Shown: positions 16,575 to 24,719, counted from the stretch's first letter. The stretch is 44,545 nucleotides of DNA from Gemmatimonadales bacterium (GCA_013813435.1 JACCRS010000081.1:1-44545); one strand, 5' to 3'. Notes: generated by a model from the sequence alone, not told the origin. Numbers and translations: made by a program.

Positions 16575-17684
16575 TCAATGCGGCAAGCCGGCCGACTCGG
16601 CAAACTTCTTCATCAGATCCTCCTGCTCCGGCGTCAGCTTATCGGGTACCGTCACCTGGATTCCAACCAGCTGATCTCCTTTCCTGCCATTCTTCTCGAT
16701 CCCCTGCCCTTTGATCCGAAATTTTCGGCCTGGCTGGGTACCCGGTGGGATCCTGAGCAGAACTTTCTTTCCGTCCAGGGTGCGGACTCTTAATCGGGTG
16801 CCCAGGGTTGCCTGCGCCAGATTGATCGGCACATCCGCGACTATGTCCAGTCCTTCACGGCGGAAGAACCGGTCGGGCTGAACCTGGAAGGTGATGACCA
16901 GGTCTCCCGACGCACCACCGGGCCGGCTGGGCTGCCCCTGCCCACGAAGCAGTACCCTCGAGCCGGTTTCGGTACCCGAAGGCACGGTGATCACGATCTT
17001 CCGTTCGGCGCGGGCCTCGCCTGCACCGCGGCAAGTTAGGCACTTCTCGGAGGGAATTTTCCCCCGTCCCCGGCACTGGGGGCACGGGCGGCTTACGGCA
17101 AAGCTGCCTTGACCGAACGAGATGGTGCCCCGCCCCTGGCACTCGGGACAGGTCGAGAAAGTTGCTCCGGGTGCGCCGCCGCTTCCGCTACAGGTGGGAC
17201 AGGTTTCGGTAACCGGCAGCGTCACCGGAATCTTGCCGCCCATCATGGCAACCCGGAACGGTACTTCCACAACCGCCTCCAGGGTGTCACCCTCAGCTTC
17301 CTCCCCGCCCGATCGGCGTCCCCGGCCGAACATGGAGGAGAAAATGTCACCCAGACCGCCGAGGTCGCCGAAGTCGAAGCCCTGCGCGTCTTCGGCCCCC
17401 ATACCCGGTCCACCGCCCCGCCTGGCACCGGCGCTGGCGGGGCGCTGGCGCAGTCCATCGAACGCGCCGTAGCGGCGCATCTGATCGTATTGTTTGCGCT
17501 TTTCTGGATCGGAGAGGGTGCTGTGCGCTTCGGAGATCTCTTTGAAGCGCTCCGCCGCACCGGTGTTACTCGGATTGGCGTCGGGGTGGTACTGCTTCGC
17601 CAGCTTCCGGTAGGCCTTCTTGATCTCGTCCTGGCTGGCTGAGTCCGACACGCCGAGGACCTGATAAAAGTCCTTGGCAGCCAC
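16575..17684 (-). CDS. dnaJ: Chaperone DnaJ
   Basis: 369 residues with a GTG start one base after the grpE stop. The J domain occupies residues 1-70 with HPD at 33-35. A Gly/Phe-rich linker contains [21 protein letters not shown]. Four CxxCxGxG-type zinc motifs follow: [24 protein letters not shown] and CLTCRGAG (about 155-225). The C-terminal substrate-binding domain is complete. It is the class A co-chaperone that delivers clients to DnaK and stimulates its ATPase. It ends the long minus-strand gene run that starts with dnaX. dnaK is not in this window, and I see no CIRCE or HrcA site upstream of grpE. Confidence 0.96.
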   Translation of the reverse strand: MAAKDFYQVLGVSDSASQDEIKKAYRKLAKQYHPDANPSNTGAAERFKEISEAHSTLSDPEKRKQYDQMRRYGAFDGLRQRPASAGARRGGGPGMGAEDAQGFDFGDLGGLGDIFSSMFGRGRRSGGEEAEGDTLEAVVEVPFRVAMMGGKIPVTLPVTETCPTCSGSGGAPGATFSTCPECQGRGTISFGQGSFAVSRPCPQCRGRGKIPSEKCLTCRGAGEARAERKIVITVPSGTETGSRVLLRGQGQPSRPGGASGDLVITFQVQPDRFFRREGLDIVADVPINLAQATLGTRLRVRTLDGKKVLLRIPPGTQPGRKFRIKGQGIEKNGRKGDQLVGIQVTVPDKLTPEQEDLMKKFAESAGLPH

Positions 17685-17685
17685 G

Positions 17686-18333
17686 TTAGTGCTGGCCCTG
17701 GTCGGAATAGACCTGCACCCGGGCGGGGCGTACCAAAACGCCCTTGAACCGGTAGCCTGGCTGGAACGTGGCGCTCACCTGCTGGTCTCGAGATCGATCT
17801 GGTGCCGGCGCGGTCGATACGGCTTCATGCTGACCGGGGTCGAACGGGCTTCCGGTGGGGTCGATTCGCTCGACCCCGGCGTCCTCCAGCTCCTTCCAGA
17901 GCTTTCGGTCTATGGCACTGAGACCTTCTCTCAGGGATGGGAGAGACGTTGCCGGATCGCTTGCCACGAGACGATCCATATCGTCGAGCACGTCCAGCAG
18001 CCGGGTTACAAAGCTGGCCTGCGCCCGGTTGGTCAGCTCCGCGCGCTCGCGGTTGATGCGCTTCCGGTAATTATCGAACTCAGCCGCCAGCCGGAGGTGC
18101 CGGTCCTTCAGCTCGGCGACCTCGCCCTCCAGCTTCCCCTCCCGGCCTCCGAGGAACGTCGGCTGGGTGCTTTCGGTGCGGGACGAAGGCTCAGCACTCA
18201 TGTCGGTGGCTGCGATGTCGGCACCGTCCGCACTTCGGCCAGTGGGGGCGGCGGGATCGGCCATGCCTGCGGGGGTATGGATAGGCGGGGAGTCGGTATC
18301 GAAATCCCCTTTCAAATCGGTTTTCTTAGTCAC
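17686..18333 (-). CDS. grpE: Nucleotide exchange factor GrpE
   Basis: 215 residues from a GTG at 18333, which has AGAGAG about 8 bases upstream. The track's start at 18585 lies inside cinA and adds 84 residues of shadow. The acidic, disordered N-terminal ~75 residues ([26 protein letters not shown]) precede a coiled coil ([26 protein letters not shown]). The head follows with [12 protein letters not shown] and the closing [16 protein letters not shown], the standard GrpE ending. It works as a homodimer on DnaK. One base separates it from dnaJ. The spacing from cinA (40 bases) leaves little room for its own promoter. Confidence 0.95.
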   Translation of the reverse strand: MTKKTDLKGDFDTDSPPIHTPAGMADPAAPTGRSADGADIAATDMSAEPSSRTESTQPTFLGGREGKLEGEVAELKDRHLRLAAEFDNYRKRINRERAELTNRAQASFVTRLLDVLDDMDRLVASDPATSLPSLREGLSAIDRKLWKELEDAGVERIDPTGSPFDPGQHEAVSTAPAPDRSRDQQVSATFQPGYRFKGVLVRPARVQVYSDQGQH

Positions 18334-18373
18334 CGGAAAACACTCTCTTGTAGGACTAAGCAAGATAATAGCC

Positions 18374-19621
18374 TCAGGACACTGGCCCGGCCGACAGCTT
18401 TCGGTACAGGAGAAGTAGCGCCGCCTGAGCGGCCCGCGCACGGACTTCGTGCCGAGTGCCGGCAAACCGGCTGCGGCGGGTCTCCACCACCCCTCCCAAG
18501 GCGCATCCGACCCATACGGTTCCCACCGGTTTCTCCGGGGTTCCACCGCCGGGCCCCGCCACCCCGGTGACCGACAGTGCTGCACTCACTCCAAGCCGTT
18601 TGACGGCGCCCTCCGCCATCGCCCGGGCAACGGGCTCGCTGACTGCACCGTGTTCCGCCAGGGTGGCCTCGGGCACGCCGAGCAGCTCCATCTTGATCGC
18701 ATTGTGGTAGGCAATCACCCCGCCCATAAAAATGTCGGAGCTCCCCGGGACCTCCGTCAGCCGCGCACCGAGCAGTCCGCCGGTGCACGACTCAGCCACT
18801 CCTAACCGCAGACCCCGCGCGCGGGCTCCATCGAGGACCAGTTCTGCCAGATCACTCTCGCCCTGGCCATACACGTGGTTTCCGGCGCGCTCTCGCAGCA
18901 ATCGGGCGGCCGAACCCAGCCGTCGATCGGCTTCCTCCGGCGCAAGTTCCCACGCGCTCAACCGCAGATCTACTCCTTCGAGACCGGGCAGGTAGGCCAG
19001 GGTGATCGGTTCGATCTCGCTTTCGATATCGCCTATCTGTTCCGCCAAACTTGATTCCGGAACCCCCGACGTCCGCACGAGGAGTGACCGAATAACTGAC
19101 CGGTTTTCAGGTGGAGCGAGCCGGGGGAGAACCTCATGCTCCAGCAGCCGGCGCATCTCGAGTGGTACGCCGGGCAGCATGATGACCAGACCAGGCTGGC
19201 CGGTTAGCCACAAGCCCGGCGCCGTCCCCCACCGGTTGGGCAGCACCGTAGCGCCCCGCGGCACCTCAGCCTGGCTCCGGTTGCTCTCTGCCGGCTTCCG
19301 TTCCAGCCGGGCGAAGCGTTCGAGCAGGCTGTCCCAGACGCCAGCATCGAACTCGAGTGGAGCATCGAACAGGTCGGCCACCACCTTCTTGGTAATGTCG
19401 TCCCGCGTGGGACCCAGTCCCCCAGTGGTAAGCACAGCGCCGGTGCGACCCAGTGCTTCCTTAACGGCGGCCCGGATCTCCTCACCTCGGTCGGCCACCG
19501 AGGTCCGGCGGGTTACCCGCACACCTCGAGCCGCGAGGTGGCGGGCTATTTCCGCGCTGTTGGTGTCAACGGTCAACCCGAGCAGCAGCTCGGTGCCGAT
19601 GGTGACGAGCTCGATGTTCAT
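18374..19621 (-). CDS. cinA: CinA-family protein (nicotinamide-nucleotide amidase)
   Basis: 415 residues, full length for a two-domain CinA. The N-terminal MoaB/MogA-like domain begins MNIELVTIGTELLLGLTVDT and contains TTGGLGPTRDDITKKVVAD (COG1058, pyrophosphatase activity in characterised members). The C-terminal PncC-type amidase domain starts near residue 255 with AESCTGGLLGARLTEVPG and includes VSEPVARAMAEGA and VTGVAGPGGGTPEKPVGTVW. It deamidates NMN for pyridine-nucleotide salvage. The pgsA-cinA order is common across bacteria. An inverted heptamer repeat occupies the 81-base gap between pgsA and this gene. Confidence 0.95.
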   Translation of the reverse strand: MNIELVTIGTELLLGLTVDTNSAEIARHLAARGVRVTRRTSVADRGEEIRAAVKEALGRTGAVLTTGGLGPTRDDITKKVVADLFDAPLEFDAGVWDSLLERFARLERKPAESNRSQAEVPRGATVLPNRWGTAPGLWLTGQPGLVIMLPGVPLEMRRLLEHEVLPRLAPPENRSVIRSLLVRTSGVPESSLAEQIGDIESEIEPITLAYLPGLEGVDLRLSAWELAPEEADRRLGSAARLLRERAGNHVYGQGESDLAELVLDGARARGLRLGVAESCTGGLLGARLTEVPGSSDIFMGGVIAYHNAIKMELLGVPEATLAEHGAVSEPVARAMAEGAVKRLGVSAALSVTGVAGPGGGTPEKPVGTVWVGCALGGVVETRRSRFAGTRHEVRARAAQAALLLLYRKLSAGPVS

Positions 19622-19648
19622 GCGGGACTGGTGTTGGCTATAGTCGGA

Positions 19649-19699
19649 GGCTATTGGCTATTGTCGAAGAACGGCATCGGGGCGGCATAGCCAATAGCC
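19649..19699 (-). repeat. Paired inverted heptamer repeat (GGCTATT class)
   Basis: GGCTATTGGCTAT at 19649-19661 is matched exactly by its reverse complement ATAGCCAATAGCC at 19687-19699, a 13-base perfect stem with a 25-base loop. A further degenerate unit, GGCTATA, lies at 19637-19643. The unit repeats every 7 bases. The hairpin sits in the gap between pgsA and cinA and would be transcribed with them. Confidence 0.8.
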
Positions 19700-19702
19700 G
19701 AG

Positions 19703-20335
19703 CTACTGGCTCCGGAAGAGCCGGCGATTGCGGTAGAGGTAGAGCGCGAAGGAGTAGACCGTCAGCAGGGCGGCGACGGCGAGTGTCACCGCCACGAAAC
19801 CCCCGTGGAACTCGTTCCAGAACTGCGCGTAGGGATTGTGTTCCCAGCCCAGCGGCTTGCGCGCGTCCCGGAACGCGAACCACAGGATGACGGCGCCGAC
19901 GAAGACGTTCTGGATGGTAGTCTTGAGCTTTCCCGCATTCCCCGCCGGTATGATAACGCCACGGCGGCTGGCCCACCATCGGAATCCGGTCATGGCCAGC
20001 TCGCGCCCGATGAGCAGCAGGCAAACCCAGAGGGGAATGCTGCCCCAGATTGGAATGTCGTACAGGTCGTGACGCTGCCGGGAGATCCAATAGATGGGAA
20101 TAAGCATGGCGAAGAGCAGGAGCTTGTCGGCGATGGGATCGAGCATCTTGCCCAGATCAGTGATCTCGTTCCGGCTACGAGCCAGATGGCCGTCAATGAC
20201 ATCGCTCACAGCGGCGGCAATGAAGATGAAAAACGCGATCAGCTTGGGCCAGTACCCCTCGATGAATGGCAGCAGGGCTATGACGGGCGTGAAGCAGATG
20301 CGAACCAGGGTGATGATATTGGGCAAGGTCCACAT
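19703..20335 (-). CDS. pgsA: CDP-diacylglycerol-glycerol-3-phosphate 3-phosphatidyltransferase
   Basis: 210 residues, a little longer than the usual 180-200. The CDP-alcohol phosphotransferase motif DGxxARxxxxxxxxGxxxDxxxD reads DGHLARSRNEITDLGKMLDP followed by IADK (about residues 49-72), with all three Asp present. Several membrane segments are visible, beginning PNIITLVRICFTPVIALLPF. The enzyme makes phosphatidylglycerol-phosphate in the inner membrane, the committed step to anionic phospholipids. It lies 8 bases after mglA on the minus strand. A charged insertion (FRDARKPLGWEHNPYAQFW, about 152-170) before the last hydrophobic helix is not usual for the family. Confidence 0.93.
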   Translation of the reverse strand: MWTLPNIITLVRICFTPVIALLPFIEGYWPKLIAFFIFIAAAVSDVIDGHLARSRNEITDLGKMLDPIADKLLLFAMLIPIYWISRQRHDLYDIPIWGSIPLWVCLLLIGRELAMTGFRWWASRRGVIIPAGNAGKLKTTIQNVFVGAVILWFAFRDARKPLGWEHNPYAQFWNEFHGGFVAVTLAVAALLTVYSFALYLYRNRRLFRSQ

Positions 20336-20343
20336 TGCGCCCC

Positions 20344-21018
20344 CTATCCCAGTGTCTTAACAACGTTTTTGCTGATACCCTTCAGAGTATCGAAGACCCC
20401 GTCACCGGTCATAGCCACGGCCTCGAAGTAGGGTGCCCGCTCGACCCAATGCCCGTCTTCCTGAGCAACGAGGAACTGGGATTCGTGGTGGGGATCAGGC
20501 AGCGTCCGCTGCTTCATGGGCTCGGTGACGGGCCAGCCGGGGTTGAGCGCAGCCTGGAGCTCCGGTATCGGAGCCGCGTTGGGAAGATCCCGCTTGTTGT
20601 ACTGGATAGCGAACGGAATCTTGCTCAGGTCATACCCATGCTGCGTCATGTTCTCATACAGATTCTGCATGGCCTCGATGTTCGCGTCCATCCGCTCGAT
20701 CTGACTGTCCGCCACGAACACCACGCCGTCTACCCCCTTGAGGATGAGTTTGCGGGATGCATTGTAATAGACCTGTCCGGGCACCGTGTACAGGTGAAAT
20801 TTGACCTTGAACCCTCGGATGGTGCCCAGGTCGACCGGCAGAAAATCGAAGAACAGCGTCCGTTCGGTTTCCGTGGCCAGGGAGATCATCTTCCCGCGGG
20901 CACCGGGCGCCACTTTGTTGTAGACGTGCTCCAGATTCGTGGTCTTCCCGCCCAGGCCGGGGCCGTAGTAGACCAGTTTGCAGTTGATCTCGCGTGAAGC
21001 GTAGTTGATCATCGACAT
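20344..21018 (-). CDS. mglA: MglA-type small Ras-like GTPase
   Basis: 224 residues. The P-loop is [10 protein letters not shown] (about residues 19-28), the switch II region reads [12 protein letters not shown] (Thr replacing the usual Asp of DxxGQ, as in MglA), and the base-recognition motif is NKRD (about 141). [20 protein letters not shown] is a near-universal MglA N-terminus. MglA sets cell-pole identity and drives gliding or twitching motility in Myxococcus and Thermus, with MglB as its GTPase-activating partner. Here mglB lies directly upstream (14 bases). AGGAG about 10 bases before the ATG is a good ribosome site. The neighbours are replication, repair and lipid genes rather than pili, so the cellular role here is open. 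Confidence 0.95.
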   Translation of the reverse strand: MSMINYASREINCKLVYYGPGLGGKTTNLEHVYNKVAPGARGKMISLATETERTLFFDFLPVDLGTIRGFKVKFHLYTVPGQVYYNASRKLILKGVDGVVFVADSQIERMDANIEAMQNLYENMTQHGYDLSKIPFAIQYNKRDLPNAAPIPELQAALNPGWPVTEPMKQRTLPDPHHESQFLVAQEDGHWVERAPYFEAVAMTGDGVFDTLKGISKNVVKTLG

Positions 21019-21032
21019 GGGTGGCTTTCTCC

Positions 21033-21524
21033 TCAGGCTCCGAAGAGTTTGTCGATCTCGTCTTCCGCCTCATCCAGGAACTCGGACTCGACTCCCGGGG
21101 CACTGGTGCCATCGCGGTTGAACATTTCGATAAACACTTGCGTCAGCTGCAGGACCGCGGCCTTCACCCGCAGCTTTACCAGTCCCAACGTGGTTCGGTT
21201 GTCGAAAAGCACCACCAGGATGACCCGGTGGGCAATGTCCGCCAGGTACATCGACTCCCGCTCGCCCTGATGGAAGAGCGCCCCGAACTCCGACTCCCCC
21301 AGCATGCGGGCGAGCTGATCGTTGGCGCTGAAGTCAGCCGCCGTAAGGGAAGCGAACGCGGTAGGATCGAACGCCGGAGCCTCGCCCACCGTGGCCACCA
21401 TCTGGCCGGTGCGGTCGACGATGAGGGCGGTCCGGGCATTGGACTCTCCCAGGAAGCCGCTCAGAATTGTCTGGATGCGCTTGGCGTCGTCCTCCCGGAA
21501 TGACCAGCTGGAGGCACCGCTCAT
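21033..21524 (-). CDS. mglB: Roadblock/LC7 protein, MglB-like
   Basis: 163 residues from the ATG at 21524, which has GAGG 8 bases upstream. A GTG at 21533 would add three residues. The Roadblock/LC7 fold spans about 10-125, with the segment [19 protein letters not shown] typical of MglB and the strand [21 protein letters not shown]. The tail is acidic ([16 protein letters not shown]), as in other MglB proteins. MglB dimers bind MglA and speed GTP hydrolysis at the lagging pole. The pairing with mglA immediately downstream supports the assignment. Confidence 0.88.
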   Translation of the reverse strand: MSGASSWSFREDDAKRIQTILSGFLGESNARTALIVDRTGQMVATVGEAPAFDPTAFASLTAADFSANDQLARMLGESEFGALFHQGERESMYLADIAHRVILVVLFDNRTTLGLVKLRVKAAVLQLTQVFIEMFNRDGTSAPGVESEFLDEAEDEIDKLFGA

Positions 21525-21534
21525 GGGGCGCACC

Positions 21535-21804
21535 TCATACCAGGGTGGCTTCCATCCGCCGCACTATTGCCTCTGCTCGACGGCGCAGCATCGGCTGGCG
21601 CTCCCAGGCGAGATAGTCTCTGAGGAGCCGCACCGTGTCCACCCCATCCTGTCCTGCCAGAAACCCGAGCGCGGCTAGCCGGCGGAGAGGACGAGGGCTG
21701 AACAGGTCCCGCCGGTGATAGCTGAACCGCTGTTGCCCCAGCAGCCAGCCCGTCGTGGCGCCAGCCAGCATCCCGCCCACGAACATCCAGCTGCGGGAGC
21801 GCAT
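21535..21804 (-). CDS. Small membrane-anchored protein of unknown function
   Basis: 89 residues. A short basic start is followed by one membrane segment (WMFVGGMLAGATTGWLLG, about 6-23). A soluble basic helical part follows, with LRRLAALGFLAGQDGVDTVRLL and WERQPMLRRRAEAIVRRMEATL. The alternation suggests HEAT-like helices. Its ATG overlaps the recR stop by one base and mglB starts 10-11 bases later, so it is translationally placed between recR and mglBA. I know no characterised family. A role as a membrane tether for the MglB/MglA pair is speculation from position only. Confidence 0.75.
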   Translation of the reverse strand: MRSRSWMFVGGMLAGATTGWLLGQQRFSYHRRDLFSPRPLRRLAALGFLAGQDGVDTVRLLRDYLAWERQPMLRRRAEAIVRRMEATLV

Positions 21805-22394
21805 CAGCCGAGGTTCTGGCGCGCAACCAGCGCGTGAGCGAGAGTGACGCCATCGACGTATTCGAGGTCGCCTCCCATGGGAAGCCCGCGAGCCAATCGG
21901 GTTACCCGCACGTCCATCCCGGCCAGCAGCTGCTGAATGTAGGTGGCGGTCACCTCACCCTCCATTGACGGATTGGTTGCCAGGATGACCTCGCGGATTC
22001 CGCCATCGCGGACCCGTTGCACCAGACGATCGAGCCGCAATGCATCGGGCCCGATGCCATCGAGGGGGGACAGGCGGCCCCCGAGCACATGGTAGTGGCC
22101 CCGGAACTCAGTGGAACGATCCACCACGCCCACAGTGGACGGTTCCTCGACCACGCAAATCAGGGTCCGATCCCGGCGCGGATCGCGACAAATATCGCAG
22201 GGCTGGCCCTCGGTGAGATTACCACACTCCTCACACGGGCGGACGCGCTCGCTTACCGACGCGAGGATCGAACCCAGCCGCTGAGCCTGTTCAGGAGATT
22301 GCTGGAGCAGATGAAAGGTGAGCCGCTGAGCCGTTTTCCGGCCTATTCCCGGGAGCCTGGCAAGTTCGGTGATCAGCTCCTCGATTGCGCCCAC
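21804..22394 (-). CDS. recR: Recombination mediator RecR
   Basis: 196 residues, normal length, with a GTG start 3 bases after the ybaB stop. It has the helix-hairpin-helix LARLPGIGRKTAQRLTFHLL (about 11-30), a four-cysteine zinc finger CEECGNLTEGQPCDICRDPR (about 54-73), the Toprim domain opening LICVVEEP, and the Walker-B-like block EVTATYIQQLL. RecR forms a ring with RecO that loads RecA on SSB-covered DNA. The dnaX-ybaB-recR order is the classic arrangement in Bacillus and Escherichia. Confidence 0.97.
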   Translation of the reverse strand: MGAIEELITELARLPGIGRKTAQRLTFHLLQQSPEQAQRLGSILASVSERVRPCEECGNLTEGQPCDICRDPRRDRTLICVVEEPSTVGVVDRSTEFRGHYHVLGGRLSPLDGIGPDALRLDRLVQRVRDGGIREVILATNPSMEGEVTATYIQQLLAGMDVRVTRLARGLPMGGDLEYVDGVTLAHALVARQNLG

Positions 22395-22397
22395 CGG

Positions 22398-22727
22398 TCA
22401 GAAAGGCGACGTAAAAGGCAGCTGAGGAACTTTCCGCATCTCCGCTTGGAGCATCTCGGCTGCGCGTCGCTGAGCCTCAGCCACAGCGGTCAGCACCAGC
22501 TCGCTCAGGAACTCTGCGTCATGGTCGTTGAAGATCGCGGGATCTATGACCACCGCGCGCACGGTTCCGCGCCCGTCGGCGGTGACTTTCACCATTCCAC
22601 CGCCGGCGGAAGTCTCGATCGTGCGAGTAGCCAGCTCGGTTTGGAGCTGCTGCAGCCGGCCTTGCACCTGCTGGCCCAATTGAAACAACTGCTGGAGATC
22701 TGCCATGCTCTCTGGTAGTCCTGCCAT
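22398..22727 (-). CDS. ybaB: YbaB/EbfC nucleoid-associated protein
   Basis: 109 residues, normal for the family. The N-terminal amphipathic helix (LFQLGQQVQGRLQQLQTELA) is followed by strands TIETSAGGGMVKVTADGRGTVRAVVIDPAIF and a C-terminal helix. It binds DNA as a dimer and influences nucleoid structure. The start could be at M1 or M8 (MADLQQ); the latter matches most family members. It sits 123 bases after dnaX, a gap filled by an inverted heptamer repeat, and 3 bases before recR. Confidence 0.93.
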   Translation of the reverse strand: MAGLPESMADLQQLFQLGQQVQGRLQQLQTELATRTIETSAGGGMVKVTADGRGTVRAVVIDPAIFNDHDAEFLSELVLTAVAEAQRRAAEMLQAEMRKVPQLPFTSPF

Positions 22728-22778
22728 TTGAGGCCAAAGTAGGAAGAATGTCAGAGGACTGCAACGATCTGCAGTCTA

Positions 22779-22845
22779 AGAGTCCAGGGTCTAGAGTCTA
22801 GGGTCTGGCGTCCGGTATTCGACCCTGGACCCTCGACTCTGGACC
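22779..22845 (-). repeat. Paired inverted heptamer repeat (AGRGTCY class)
   Basis: The left arm reads as five heptamers in register: AGAGTCC, AGGGTCT, AGAGTCT, AGGGTCT, GGCGTCC at 22779-22813. The right arm (GACCCTG, GACCCTC, GACTCTG, GACC at 22821-22845) is the same unit in reverse complement. The two arms can pair as a long imperfect hairpin with a loop of only 7 bases. It fills the gap between the dnaX stop and the ybaB start. Confidence 0.8.
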
Positions 22846-22850
22846 TTCTT

Positions 22851-24509
22851 TCAATCCATTATCTCCAAATCTAACGCATCCGCCGCCGTGTCGAGGGCCG
22901 GATCCTTCGAGCGGAACTCGCGTAACCGCTCGGCCTTGAGACTGGATTCGGACATGCGCCGGGCCTTGGTACCGATCGCGACTCCAGAAGACTCTCCGGC
23001 GGCCACTCGAAGCCGCATCGCCTCACCCAAGCTTCGGCTCAGGACCTCCTCAACCTTACTCGCCTCCTGGTGGAGCCGGTCGGCGAATAGGGCATTCGGC
23101 TCGGCCATGAGCACCGTCAGCCGGGAGCCGTCGAGTGAGGCCGGTTGGGTGGCCGCCAGAGCCTCTCCCAAAAAGCGGCTTTGAGCCCTCGTAGCGGCAA
23201 TGACGGCAGGCCAGGCAGCGCGGATGGCTTCGAGGGAAGCGGGGCCGCGGGGCAGCGGGGCAGCGGGGCTGCTGCTCGGCAAAGCAGCGACCCCTGGCGC
23301 TGAACGCTCCGTCGGCGTCAAAGCCGGTACCGGGTCGATCGCTCTCTCGGCCGTGCTCCTGCTGCCCCGCTGCCCCGCTGCCCCGCCGCCCGCGAGCACC
23401 TGCTCCAGATCGACAATGCGATCGAGCATCGCCCAGCGAAGCAACAGGGTTTCCACCGCCAGGCGAGGATTCACGCTCCTGCGGATGCCCATCTCGTTCT
23501 CGGCCAGGAGCCGAAGCATGCGGAGCACGTCGCCGGGTACCAGGCGGCCCTGGTAGCTCTCGAGCGTGGTACGCAGCGCCTCGGTCATTCCTTCCGGACG
23601 GGCGCCGACCTGAAGCATGAGAAGCCCCCTCAACGCCTCAGCGGTTCCGGCCATGAATTCCGCGAGGTCCACTCCTGCTTCCATGAGCCTATCAACCAGA
23701 GCAAAGACCGCCTCGGGACGCCGCTCGATCACCAGCCGAAGCACCTCCGAATAAAGCTCGTCGTCCACCAGACCGAGCACCTCACGCACCCGTTCTGCTG
23801 TGACGGCGCCCTCTCCAAAGCTTAGGCACTGGTCCAACACCGACAGCGCGTCCCGCATACCGCCATCCGCGTGGCGGGCAATGAGAGTCAGAGCATCGTC
23901 GTCGGCCGCGATTCCTTCGGCGGCGAGAACCTGCCGCAGCCGCTCACTTATAGCCGTTGGTCCAATTCTCCGAAAGTCAAACCGCTGCAGCCGCGACATG
24001 ACCGGAGCCGCGGCCGCCGCAATTTTCTGGGGCTCGGTGGTGGCAAATACGAATACCACGCCGGGGGGCGGCTCTTCGAGGATCTTGAGCAGGGCGTTCC
24101 ACGCCTCGCGGGTGAGCATGTGAGCTTCGTCGACGATGTAGACCTTGTGATGCCCCTCCTGCGACGCCGCGTACATGGCTCGCTCGCGCAGCTCCCGTGC
24201 GTCCTCTACTCCGCGATTGCTGGCGGCATCGATCTCGACGACGTCGATATTGGCCGAGCCGTTCCAGACCCGCACACAGTTCTCGCACTCCCCACACGGT
24301 TCGCCCGACGACTCACGACTCGGGCAGTTGAGCGCCATAGCAAGGATCCGTGCGGCCGTGGTCTTTCCGACCCCGCGCGGTCCGGTAAGGAGATACCCAT
24401 GGCCCACTCGCCCTCTGGCAACGGCGCCGCGCAGCACGGCCACGACATGGTCCTGGACCAGGAGATCGGTGAAGCGTTTGGGGCGGTATCGGCGGGCGAG
24501 AGCGATCAT
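22851..24509 (-). CDS. dnaX: DNA polymerase III subunits gamma and tau
   Basis: 552 residues. The P-loop GPRGVGKTTAARIL (about 43-56) is followed by a four-cysteine zinc module (CPSRESSGEPCGECENC, about 63-79), the DExx-type box VYIVDEAHMLT and sensor regions of the clamp-loader AAA+ fold. The collar domain ends near residue 375. A low-complexity linker (about 375-425) is largely made by an octamer repeat in the DNA. The C-terminal region (LEAIRAAWPAVIAATRAQSR to the end) is the tau-type domain that contacts the polymerase. I see no obvious A-run for programmed frameshifting. The SRP RNA gene lies about 110 bases upstream, as in Bacillus. Confidence 0.97.
   Translation of the reverse strand: MIALARRYRPKRFTDLLVQDHVVAVLRGAVARGRVGHGYLLTGPRGVGKTTAARILAMALNCPSRESSGEPCGECENCVRVWNGSANIDVVEIDAASNRGVEDARELRERAMYAASQEGHHKVYIVDEAHMLTREAWNALLKILEEPPPGVVFVFATTEPQKIAAAAAPVMSRLQRFDFRRIGPTAISERLRQVLAAEGIAADDDALTLIARHADGGMRDALSVLDQCLSFGEGAVTAERVREVLGLVDDELYSEVLRLVIERRPEAVFALVDRLMEAGVDLAEFMAGTAEALRGLLMLQVGARPEGMTEALRTTLESYQGRLVPGDVLRMLRLLAENEMGIRRSVNPRLAVETLLLRWAMLDRIVDLEQVLAGGGAAGQRGSRSTAERAIDPVPALTPTERSAPGVAALPSSSPAAPLPRGPASLEAIRAAWPAVIAATRAQSRFLGEALAATQPASLDGSRLTVLMAEPNALFADRLHQEASKVEEVLSRSLGEAMRLRVAAGESSGVAIGTKARRMSESSLKAERLREFRSKDPALDTAADALDLEIMD
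23239..23394 (-). repeat. Paired inverted octamer repeat inside dnaX
   Basis: Four tandem octamers GCGGGGCC, GCGGGGCA, GCGGGGCA, GCGGGGCT occupy 23239-23270. Three exact TGCCCCGC units plus a degenerate one occupy 23363-23394. The 23 bases 23247-23269 are perfectly complementary to 23364-23386, with a 94-base loop. On the coding strand the arms encode the reading-frame-cycled peptides GAAGQRGS and PAAPLPRG in the linker before the tau domain. The reading frame stays open through it. Confidence 0.85.
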
Positions 24510-24512
24510 ATC

Positions 24513-24610
24513 AGCGGGGCCGCGGGCAGATGGGCAGCGGGGCAGTGAGAGCTCAGGGAGTTACGCCGGAGAGCAATCTGCCCTCCTGCCCTGCCGCCCC
24601 GCTGCCCCGC
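24513..24610 (-). repeat. Paired inverted octamer repeat upstream of dnaX
   Basis: Octamers AGCGGGGC, GCGGGCAG, ATGGGCAG, CGGGGCAG lie at 24513-24545. Their reverse-complement class CTGCCCTC, CTGCCCTG, CCGCCCCG, CTGCCCCG lies at 24578-24609, with a 32-base loop. The element starts 4 bases before the dnaX ATG on the transcript's 5' side and ends at the SRP RNA terminator. It could therefore fold in the dnaX leader and hide or replace a ribosome site; none is visible before the ATG. Confidence 0.75.
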
Positions 24611-24614
24611 TAAG

Positions 24615-24631
24615 AAAAGTGCCTCAGGCAC
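24615..24631 (-). terminator. Intrinsic terminator-like hairpin of the SRP RNA
   Basis: Read on the minus strand: GTGCC, loop TGA, GGCAC, then TTTTC. It is a 5-bp stem with a T-run. The same bases can alternatively pair with the 5' end of the SRP RNA, so release would accompany refolding. Read-through would be needed if dnaX shares this promoter. Confidence 0.5.
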
Positions 24632-24719
24632 CCCGAAGCGACACCGGGCATCGCTTAGCGCTGCTACCGGCGAGGTCCTGACGCGGTTCACGCGCCGGCG
24701 CCCTTCGGACCTGAGGCAT
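24615..24719 (-). ncRNA. ffs: Signal recognition particle RNA, small bacterial (4.5S/scr) type
   Basis: On the minus strand the ~100-base stretch forms one long hairpin. The ends pair (TGCCTCAGG at the 5' side with CCTGAGGCA at the 3' side), and so do GTCCGAAG with CTTCGGGG and GCGCCGG with CCGGTGTC. The apex carries the universally conserved Ffh-binding internal loop: GTCAGG, a short ACC/GGT stem around TCGCC, then AGCAGC. RNA and Ffh together target nascent membrane proteins to the translocon. Position directly upstream of dnaX matches scr-dnaX-yaaK-recR in Bacillus. The exact ends are estimated from the promoter and the T-run. Confidence 0.88.

Noticed and set aside
17686-18333. Heat-shock CIRCE element before grpE-dnaJ
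   Set aside because: No TTAGCACTC-N9-GAGTGCTAA-like dyad lies between cinA and grpE.
19649-22845. Inverted heptamer repeats as rho-independent terminators
   Set aside because: No T-run follows, and they lie inside operons between genes that are normally co-transcribed.
13338-24610. Heptamer and octamer arrays as a CRISPR array
   Set aside because: Units are 7-8 bases with no unique spacers, and the two arms are inverted; no cas gene is present.
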